A DNA stretch of 6,346 nucleotides. Source: Eubacterium sp. Its GTDB lineage: Bacteria; Bacillota; Clostridia; Oscillospirales; Acutalibacteraceae. Numbering within the stretch: the stretch's first letter is position 1; each line of letters begins with the position of its first letter. A program made the translations under genes and the position numbers. The notes below the pieces were generated by a model. It searched no databases, was not told the DNA's origin, and saw only the letters and a program-made list of their open reading frames with translations. Shown one piece after another: positions 1-4,710 of this stretch. The DNA is taken from NCBI GenBank assembly GCA_029059925.1, contig JAIDVA010000293.1:1-6346 (forward strand), written 5' to 3'.

Positions 1-8
1 TTATGTTA

Positions 9-37
9 ATTATAATTTATTAGACATCAATTGTCAA
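9..37 (-). promoter_or_regulatory. Consensus sigma-A promoter reading out of the left edge
   Basis: On the minus strand TTGACA (37-32) is followed by a 17-base spacer and TATAAT (14-9), a perfect match to the vegetative consensus. Transcription would start at about position 1-3 and run leftward out of the window, so the gene it serves is not visible. The surrounding DNA is very A/T-rich, which raises the chance of a fortuitous -10, but an exact match in both boxes at optimal spacing is unlikely by chance. Confidence 0.55.
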
Positions 38-88
38 TACGCCTATCATTAATATACAAAAAACATTAAAATTGTTTATATAATGCAA

Positions 89-120
89 GAAAGACTCTCA
101 CAATAATGTGAAAGTCTTTC
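89..120 (-). terminator. Hairpin, probable terminator of the leftward small-ORF transcript
   Basis: GAAAGACTCTCACA (89-102) and TGTGAAAGTCTTTC (107-120) form a 14-bp stem with one mismatch and a 4-base loop. Read leftward, the stem ends in CUUUC and is followed by UUGCAUU, a weak U-rich tail. Read rightward, no T run follows. It lies about 60 bases past the stop of the small leftward ORF at 180-326 and upstream of the next leftward promoter at 9-37, which fits a terminator separating the two units. A plain RNA stability hairpin is also possible. Confidence 0.5.
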
Positions 121-179
121 GAGGTAAAAAGTCTAAGAGTATATATAACACTCTGATTGGAAACAATAAAGCAGATAAA

Positions 180-326
180 TCACTTTTTACTATTAAAATA
201 AGAAGATATTAAAATCAGCATTATCACGATAAAAGCAACTGCAATATAACCTGACAATTTGGATGAATTGCTATCTGTAATATTTGAAAAAAATAAAATT
301 GAAACAGTCATTTCAGCATTTTCCAT
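180..326 (-). CDS. Small single-pass membrane peptide (48 aa), hypothetical
   Basis: I do not recognise this ORF. ATG at 326 opens 48 codons ending in TGA (182-180). The N-terminal half is polar (MENAEMTVSI start, then an N/S/T/D-rich stretch). Residues about 24-43 are a continuous hydrophobic segment (YIAVAFIVIMLILI core) with a lysine at residue 23 and a Lys-Lys C-terminus, the shape of a one-helix membrane protein. The reason to take such a short ORF seriously is context: a perfect consensus promoter starts about 44 bases upstream, and a hairpin follows. The ribosome binding site is weak (AGG at 340-338, 11 bases before ATG), and a second in-frame ATG lies at 311. It is divergent from the Xre gene and probably under its control. 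It could be a small toxin-like or regulatory membrane peptide, but no function can be assigned; A/T-rich DNA also yields hydrophobic ORFs by chance. Confidence 0.42.
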   Translation of the reverse strand: MENAEMTVSILFFSNITDSNSSKLSGYIAVAFIVIMLILISSYFNSKK

Positions 327-376
327 CACTCATTAAACCTACGCCTGTGTGTAAAATGTTTATATTCAACAACTAT

Positions 377-405
377 ATTATAGGACTATTAGTCCTATTT
401 GTCAA
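377..405 (-). promoter_or_regulatory. Perfect consensus leftward promoter with operator in its spacer
   Basis: On the minus strand TTGACA (405-400), a 17-base spacer (399-383) and TATAAT (382-377) match the vegetative consensus exactly. The start point should be near 370, giving a leader of about 44 bases before the ATG at 326. The spacer is almost entirely occupied by the palindrome at 380-398, which also covers half of the -10 box, so a bound repressor would exclude RNA polymerase. Confidence 0.7.
380..398. promoter_or_regulatory. Operator-like palindrome, candidate Xre repressor site
   Basis: ATAGGACTATTAGTCCTAT is a perfect 9-bp inverted repeat around one central base. It sits between two divergent start codons (326 leftward, 451 rightward) and inside the spacer of the leftward promoter. 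The adjacent gene encodes a small Xre-type helix-turn-helix protein, the usual partner for such a site. That this protein binds here is inferred from position and symmetry. Confidence 0.65.
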
Positions 406-411
406 GACAAA
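398..411. promoter_or_regulatory. Second short dyad over the divergent -35 region
   Basis: TTTGTC-AA-GACAAA is a 6-bp inverted repeat abutting the 19-bp palindrome. It covers the leftward -35 box (405-400) and the candidate rightward -35 (404-409). It may be a second, weaker protein site, or simply the result of two overlapping divergent -35 elements. Confidence 0.3.
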
Positions 412-431
412 AATACATATTAAACTATAAT
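404..431 (+). promoter_or_regulatory. Candidate promoter of the Xre gene
   Basis: TATAAT at 426-431 is a perfect -10 box. The best -35 at usable distance is AAGACA (404-409, four of six matches, 16-base spacer). The start point would be about 438, so the mRNA leader would be only about 13 bases and begin at its own Shine-Dalgarno. The -35 overlaps that of the leftward promoter, so the two probably compete. Confidence 0.4.
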
Positions 432-450
432 TTTCTTGGTGATGATTATT

Positions 451-663
451 ATGCGTTTAAGAATAAGAGATATAAGAGAAGATAACGATTTGACGCAAAA
501 ACAGGTATCAGATTATTTACACTGCGACCAGTCTCTCTATTCTAAATATGAAAGAGGTCAAAGAGAAATACCATTAAGCCTCATTATTAAGCTGTCAGAG
601 CTGTATAATATAAGTGTTGATTATCTGGTGGGAAAAACAGACAATCCAAATATTAATTACTAA
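451..663 (+). CDS. Small Xre-family helix-turn-helix transcriptional regulator
   Basis: A 70-residue protein that is essentially one Cro/C1-type (HTH_3) DNA-binding domain. The pattern is the family's usual one: an N-terminal helix (RLRIRDIREDNDLTQ), a second helix QKQVSDYL, a recognition helix around QSLYSKYERG, then REIPLSLIIKLSELYNIS and the characteristic SVDYLVGKTD ending. There is no ligand-binding, peptidase or dimerisation extension. I start it at ATG 451 because GGTGAT at 438-443, a good match to the 16S tail, lies 7 bases upstream; in-frame TTG 436, GTG 439 and ATG 442 overlap or precede that site. It most likely represses its own promoter and the divergent promoter through the palindrome at 380-398. 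The gene ends 14 bases before a terminator shared with the convergent operon. No restriction, toxin or phage gene is visible beside it, so its wider role is unknown. Confidence 0.88.
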   Translation: MRLRIRDIREDNDLTQKQVSDYLHCDQSLYSKYERGQREIPLSLIIKLSELYNISVDYLVGKTDNPNINY

Positions 664-676
664 TAAATCAAAGAGA

Positions 677-713
677 AAAAAGTCTTACAAACCTATAATT
701 TGTAAGACTTTTT
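677..713. terminator. Bidirectional intrinsic terminator between convergent genes
   Basis: AAAAAGTCTTACAAA (677-691) and TTTGTAAGACTTTTT (699-713) form a perfect 15-bp stem with a 7-base loop. The A run and T run inside and beside the stem give a U tail in both directions. It lies 13 bases after the Xre stop codon and 5 bases after the stop of the leftward SGNH gene, so it ends both transcripts. Confidence 0.92.
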
Positions 714-718
714 CATTT

Positions 719-1669
719 TTAACCCTTGGATTTGGATTCAATTTTTTCCAGATATTTTTTGTAAAGATCATCCCAATCAGAATACGCTTCATCGTTTCTG
801 TGATCCTCTAAAATATTCTTATCTGAAAGATATTCGCCAAAATAATTTGTTACCTTAACTGCTCCGACATGATTCACGTGGTCGCCCTTGTCACGCGTAT
901 CCTTGGTCCAGTCAATACCTATCTCATTATTTAAATTCAAATCATAGTATTCAAGACCATATTCCGCAGCAAGCTTTACAACGCCGTTATGCTTACTATA
1001 ATTCCAATTTTTTCTGCTTGGAGAATTAAATAGGACAACCTCTATCCCCTTCTCTTCACACAGCTTATACATAGCATCAAAATAATTCAAAGTGCCCTTG
1101 TCAATTTCTGAAACTTTATCACTTTCAACCATATGATTCTTTTTCTTGGCAGATTTTACTGAATTATAATAAACATATCCCTTAAAGGTATAGTTATTTG
1201 TTTTTTCATATACCTGATCCGGGTTAATATAACTCTTCCAAACATCATGATATTTGAAAAGAGGAAGTTTTTCGCCTATCTGACGATAGATATCAGCCGT
1301 TTCATCATATTGACGATATAGAAAGTTACACTCAATGAATACAATTTTAGGATTCTGAGATTTAAGCATTGTATTCAGGAGTTCATAACATTCATAGCTT
1401 TTTATCGCACCGCTGCTTAAATTGTAGGTTGCGTAACCATAGCTGTTCCAAAGCTCCATTGGCGAAATGGCACTGTAAACCTCACTGTCACCGACAAAGA
1501 TTGCATCGATTGTATTTTCGGGCTCATTTTCTGCCCATATTTGTGCTTTTTCCCACTTTTCAATGCCAACATTACCTCTTGGAGTGATAACAGCTGACAG
1601 CAAAACAATCAGTGCCATTACTATAGCAATAAAAGAAACAATTTTAACATATTTAAATTTTTCTGTCAC
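719..1669 (-). CDS. DltD-like membrane-anchored SGNH acyltransferase/hydrolase
   Basis: A 316-residue protein predicted to be anchored by one N-terminal membrane helix (residues about 7-27) with the rest outside the cell. Motifs of the SGNH fold are visible: FVGDSEVYSAISP with the nucleophile Ser62, NLSSG at 83-87, FIECN with Asn115, and a late DKGDHVNHVGA block (260-270) supplying His264 and Asp260 or Asp263. In the Dlt pathway DltD takes the acyl group from the membrane complex onto its serine and passes it to teichoic acid. This last gene of the operon probably does the same for an unknown acceptor polymer. It is shorter than typical DltD (about 400 residues). The start is GTG 1669: AGGAGG at 1683-1678 lies 8 bases upstream, whereas the earlier GTG at 1678 overlaps that site. 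The Shine-Dalgarno itself overlaps the stop codon of the MBOAT gene, so translation is probably coupled. An O-acetyl-type transferase of AlgJ style is the main alternative. Confidence 0.8.
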   Translation of the reverse strand: MTEKFKYVKIVSFIAIVMALIVLLSAVITPRGNVGIEKWEKAQIWAENEPENTIDAIFVGDSEVYSAISPMELWNSYGYATYNLSSGAIKSYECYELLNTMLKSQNPKIVFIECNFLYRQYDETADIYRQIGEKLPLFKYHDVWKSYINPDQVYEKTNNYTFKGYVYYNSVKSAKKKNHMVESDKVSEIDKGTLNYFDAMYKLCEEKGIEVVLFNSPSRKNWNYSKHNGVVKLAAEYGLEYYDLNLNNEIGIDWTKDTRDKGDHVNHVGAVKVTNYFGEYLSDKNILEDHRNDEAYSDWDDLYKKYLEKIESKSKG

Positions 1670-1677
1670 AGATACCA

Positions 1678-1683
1678 CCTCCT
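1678..1683 (-). promoter_or_regulatory. Shine-Dalgarno that fixes the GTG start of the SGNH gene
   Basis: AGGAGG read leftward (1683-1678) overlaps the TAG stop of the upstream MBOAT gene (1684-1682). The 8-base distance to GTG 1669 makes that codon the start; an upstream in-frame GTG at 1678 uses the last base of the site and cannot be served by it. Confidence 0.8.
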
Positions 1684-3271
1684 AAAAATCAGCATACATA
1701 GGTTCAACAGGTGTGTATCCCGCACCGTAAGCACCAAAAATAATAACAAAGAAAATAAGTGCAAGCAAAATGATCCAACGGATTACAATATTCTTTTTAC
1801 TGAGATTTTCTCTGACATTGATACCCTTTTCACGAAGAATACCAATAATAAACACAATAAGAACAACAACAAGTACGATTAACAAATCGCACATATCAAG
1901 TCCTGCCTTAGCAACCTGACCAGAGGTAATTCCCTCGAAAGAAAAGTCTGTAAAAAGCTTTTTAAACATCTTAAGACCTTCTGCAAGTCCATGTGCTCTG
2001 AAGAACAATTCACCAATTACAACAAGAACTGTGGTTTTGAATATTCTGAAGGCTACAAACGGACCGTGATTTCTGTCAATATGCAGCACTTCAGCACCCT
2101 TTTTAAAAGCAGGCTCAAACACATTGGCAAGAACAATCAATGAAAAATGATACATACCATAAAAGATATACATCCATGCAGAACCATGCCAAAGACCATT
2201 ACTGAGCCATACACAAAACAGTGCAATAGTACCTGCTATAAGAGGACCAAAATGGTTACCCAAATGCTTTCTGCCGAATGAAGTAAGCTTCTTCAAACCC
2301 TTTGAAAGTGACAGTGGATAGAAAATGTAATCCTTGAACCATGTACCAAGCGTAATATGCCATCTTGACCAGAAGTCGGAAATACTCTTCGAGAAGAATG
2401 GCTGACGGAAGTTTTCAGGTAAAGTAATACCAAAAATCTCACCGCTACCGATTACAACATCCATTGCACCCGAGAAATCCATATAAAGCTGACAGGTATA
2501 AGCAATTGCTACAAGTGCAATCATGCCGCCGTCATACTTTTCAAAATCATCAAAAATTGTTTTTACAAAATCGTTTAAACGGTCTGCAACAACAATTTTT
2601 TTCATCAAGCCGTAAGCAATTCTTTCAACACCGAAAACAAAGTTTTTATATTCAATCTTTCTGCCTTCAAAAAGAGGGACAGCAGTGTTGTCATATCTTA
2701 CAATAGGACCTTCCATAATCTGCGGGAAAAAGCTCATAAACAGCGCAAGTCTCGGCAGATTTGTGTCGGCCTTTATTACACCTCTGCGAACATCTGTAAT
2801 ATATGAAACAGCCTGAAGAGTATAAAAAGATATACCTATAGGTATCATAAACTTATACTCCGGAACACAAAAATCAAAATTTAAATGCTCAAGCAGAGTG
2901 TTGATATTTGAAGTAAAGAATGGTGTATATTTAAGTACAAGAAGAAGACCAATGTGAAGAAAAACTGCAAAAGCTACAACAAGATTTTGCTTGTTGTCAA
3001 ACTTTTTCTTAAGCGGTTTTCTTTCAGGTCTTGGCAAAAGCTTAACCGCCGCCCTCTTTTCAGTCTGAATCTTATCAAGCCACAATCCGAAATGATGAAT
3101 TGATGCTGTTGAAAGCAGGAGATAAGCTAAAAGCTTACCGCTCAGCGACCAGAAAAAGGCATAGCTCGAGACTAAAAGTACATAAGGCTTAGCCTTCTTT
3201 GGAAAAACACTATACAACAGCGCAACAATCGGTAAAAAACATACAAAATATACCGGGCTGAAATAAGACAT
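1682..3271 (-). CDS. MBOAT acyltransferase, AlgI/DltB type, with C-terminal shuttle motif
   Basis: A 529-residue polytopic membrane protein with about ten or more hydrophobic segments (for example 4-22, 29-56, 97-115, 140-157, 249-266, 342-357, 364-383, 462-479, 495-513). MBOAT hallmarks are clear: MEGPIVRYD near 186, YMDFSGAMD near 263, FWSRWHITLGTWFKDYIFYP with His305, and GLWHGSAW with the invariant His362. Members move an acyl group from a cytoplasmic thioester to the outer side of the membrane; here the donor is probably the carrier protein encoded just upstream. The length matches AlgI rather than DltB (about 400). The last six residues, PMYADF, resemble the FxYxxF acyl-shuttle hexapeptide, with Tyr526. 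The start is ATG 3271, overlapping the carrier-protein stop as TAATG and preceded by AGGAGG at 9 bases; an in-frame ATG 13 codons earlier (3310) lies inside the carrier gene and lacks comparable support. Confidence 0.9.
   Translation of the reverse strand: MSYFSPVYFVCFLPIVALLYSVFPKKAKPYVLLVSSYAFFWSLSGKLLAYLLLSTASIHHFGLWLDKIQTEKRAAVKLLPRPERKPLKKKFDNKQNLVVAFAVFLHIGLLLVLKYTPFFTSNINTLLEHLNFDFCVPEYKFMIPIGISFYTLQAVSYITDVRRGVIKADTNLPRLALFMSFFPQIMEGPIVRYDNTAVPLFEGRKIEYKNFVFGVERIAYGLMKKIVVADRLNDFVKTIFDDFEKYDGGMIALVAIAYTCQLYMDFSGAMDVVIGSGEIFGITLPENFRQPFFSKSISDFWSRWHITLGTWFKDYIFYPLSLSKGLKKLTSFGRKHLGNHFGPLIAGTIALFCVWLSNGLWHGSAWMYIFYGMYHFSLIVLANVFEPAFKKGAEVLHIDRNHGPFVAFRIFKTTVLVVIGELFFRAHGLAEGLKMFKKLFTDFSFEGITSGQVAKAGLDMCDLLIVLVVVLIVFIIGILREKGINVRENLSKKNIVIRWIILLALIFFVIIFGAYGAGYTPVEPMYADF
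1685..1702 (-). other. C-terminal hexapeptide PMYADF, putative acyl-shuttle motif
   Basis: The final codons of the MBOAT gene encode Pro-Met-Tyr-Ala-Asp-Phe. Work on the Dlt pathway (Schultz, Snow and Walker, 2023) describes an extracytoplasmic C-terminal hexapeptide whose tyrosine carries the acyl group. It sits on the microprotein DltX in Dlt systems and is fused to the MBOAT in others; AlgI-type proteins commonly end in FIYFQF-like sequences. Tyr at position 3 and a terminal Phe are kept here, while the first Phe is Pro. The assignment is by motif only. Confidence 0.6.
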
Positions 3272-3504
3272 TATTCGTCTTCCTCCTGAAGGCGTGTAAT
3301 AAGATCCCACATAGCCTGAGCACTATTGAAATTTTTAGGTGCAATTTCAACTGTAGGAATTGCGATATCAAATTCATCCTCAAGCTCTGCAATGAGTGAA
3401 AGGATTGAAAGACTGTCAAGACGATGTGCATCAATCAAATCAGTACAGTTTTCGTAATCAATCTCCGGCTGAATTTCCTCTAAAATCTCGATTAAAGTTT
3501 CCAT
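3271..3504 (-). CDS. DltC-like acyl/aminoacyl carrier protein
   Basis: A 77-residue acidic protein with the size and pattern of a carrier protein; DltC is about 78 residues. The phosphopantetheine attachment site is LDSLSIL with Ser31, followed by the usual helix II sequence AELEDEFDIAIP. A holo-ACP synthase elsewhere in the genome would attach the arm. It should receive the amino acid activated by the ligase encoded two genes upstream and present it to the MBOAT encoded immediately downstream; the intervening decarboxylase might also act on the loaded form. AAGGAG lies 9 bases before ATG 3504. The gene starts 33 bases after the decarboxylase stop, the widest gap in the operon, and its TAA overlaps the MBOAT ATG by one base. 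Gene order differs from the classical dltABCD: the carrier precedes the MBOAT. Confidence 0.9.
   Translation of the reverse strand: METLIEILEEIQPEIDYENCTDLIDAHRLDSLSILSLIAELEDEFDIAIPTVEIAPKNFNSAQAMWDLITRLQEEDE
3281..3287 (-). promoter_or_regulatory. Shine-Dalgarno that fixes the MBOAT start
   Basis: AGGAGGA read leftward (3287-3281) inside the end of the carrier-protein gene lies 9 bases before ATG 3271. This supports the TAATG junction and argues against the longer in-frame start at 3310. Confidence 0.85.
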
Positions 3505-3537
3505 AATAATATTCTCCTTAAGTTTTTTTATTATTAA

Positions 3538-4710
3538 TTAATAATTTGGCCTGTTTAAATTACTTGTCTTATAATTATCTCTGACAAGTGTATACTGCTC
3601 ATCGTCATCAACAATAACAACTCCGGGCAATTCCCTTGTAAGGAAAAGTGATATTCCCTCACACATACAATACGCACCTGTATTTTTAAACACAAGCACA
3701 TCATTTATTTCTAAACCTGCAAGCGGTAATGCTTTAACGATTATATCATTAACAGTACAAAGTGAGCCGCACAAATTCCAATCCTCAGTGTCACTGCACT
3801 CACGTGCAGGATAAAGATCAATATACGGGAATTTCATTGCCATAGTTTGTCCGAAATAAACAAGATGGTTAATACCACCATCAAGTACAGCAAAATTACC
3901 GACTTTATTAATCTTTTTATCAACAACGCTTGTAAAATAATATCCGCAGCTTGCAGCAATACTTCTGCCTATCTCAAATGTAACCTTAATATCCTTAGGC
4001 AAAAGTTCATTAAATAAATTACTGAACTCTTTGAAATATTCATCCTCATTAAAACTATCTGACTGAAAATAGAATACAGGAAAGCCAGTTCCGTATTCCA
4101 GTTCTTTGACATCAAAGCCATAGTCGGTTCTGAGTCTTGAAATAAGGTCACTGAGATATTCAAATTCCCTCTTGAACTTTTTAAGTGATGTCCTCTGAGT
4201 TGAAGAAAAATACTGAATACCGACAATTGTTATATTATCATCGTTCACATTATCCTCTATAATTTCAAATAAATCTTGTTCAGATACACCAAATTGATTT
4301 TTGCTTGTAACCCTGACAAGCATATCTATTTTTCTGCTATATTTATCAGCAAGTGATTTTAACAGATAATACTGCGTCAATGATTCCGCTGTATAAATAC
4401 CGATATTATCATACTCACGAATAATACGCTCGATAAATGACGGAGTTTTGTAAACACCTGATACTACAATCTTTTCCATAGGTGTATTGAGAAATTCGCA
4501 GATTTCAAATTCACCGGGTGAACAAACCTCAAGTCTTTCAACAAAAGGCTCAGCTTCTCTGATAATGAATGTGTTTGCCTTTACGGCATAGCACAAATCT
4601 ACCGAAGTAGGAACTGATGCTCTAATATATTCGATTCTCTTTCTAAGAGTAGGTATATCAAAAGCATAAAATGGTGTTTGATAATTTTTTAATATTTTGT
4701 CATACTGCAT
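3538..4710 (-). CDS. Fold-type III PLP-dependent amino-acid decarboxylase
   Basis: A 390-residue enzyme of the ornithine/diaminopimelate decarboxylase superfamily: an alanine-racemase-like barrel followed by a beta domain. Visible active-site landmarks are YAVKAN with the PLP lysine Lys44, SPGEFE (64-69), FGV near 140, GIQYFSSTQ (164-172), the phosphate loop GTGFP (207-211), FEIGRS with Glu246 and Arg249, CGSLCTVND with Cys318 and Asp322, and GAY with Tyr347. The Cys/Asp and GAY blocks mark it as a decarboxylase rather than an alanine racemase. Residues that hold the distal end of diaminopimelate seem absent: the position after Cys318 is Thr, not Glu, and the Arg-Pro-x-x-Tyr stretch is missing near 281-289, so LysA is unlikely. 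Its place between ligase and carrier genes suggests it makes or trims the acyl cargo, as BtrK does on Glu-ACP. Substrate unknown. Its ATG overlaps the ligase stop as TAATG; GGAGG lies 12 bases upstream. Confidence 0.85.
   Translation of the reverse strand: MQYDKILKNYQTPFYAFDIPTLRKRIEYIRASVPTSVDLCYAVKANTFIIREAEPFVERLEVCSPGEFEICEFLNTPMEKIVVSGVYKTPSFIERIIREYDNIGIYTAESLTQYYLLKSLADKYSRKIDMLVRVTSKNQFGVSEQDLFEIIEDNVNDDNITIVGIQYFSSTQRTSLKKFKREFEYLSDLISRLRTDYGFDVKELEYGTGFPVFYFQSDSFNEDEYFKEFSNLFNELLPKDIKVTFEIGRSIAASCGYYFTSVVDKKINKVGNFAVLDGGINHLVYFGQTMAMKFPYIDLYPARECSDTEDWNLCGSLCTVNDIIVKALPLAGLEINDVLVFKNTGAYCMCEGISLFLTRELPGVVIVDDDEQYTLVRDNYKTSNLNRPNY

Noticed and set aside
31..58. Rightward promoter TTGTCA-16-TATACA
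   Set aside because: It is only a partial match, and no rightward gene follows within about 400 bases; the same DNA forms a perfect promoter on the other strand.
136..154. AGAGT/ACTCT hairpin between the small ORF and the terminator
   Set aside because: A 5-bp stem with a 9-base loop in A/T-rich DNA is expected by chance.
614..811. A + strand open frame overlapping the end of the Xre gene
   Set aside because: It overlaps the Xre gene out of frame, runs through the strong terminator at 677-713 and into the convergent SGNH gene, and its sequence is low-complexity hydrophobic.
3538..4710. Annotation as alanine racemase supplying D-Ala to a normal Dlt pathway
   Set aside because: The barrel is shared with alanine racemase, but the FEIGRS, CGSLCTVND and GAY blocks belong to decarboxylases, and the opposing catalytic Tyr region of alanine racemase is not visible.
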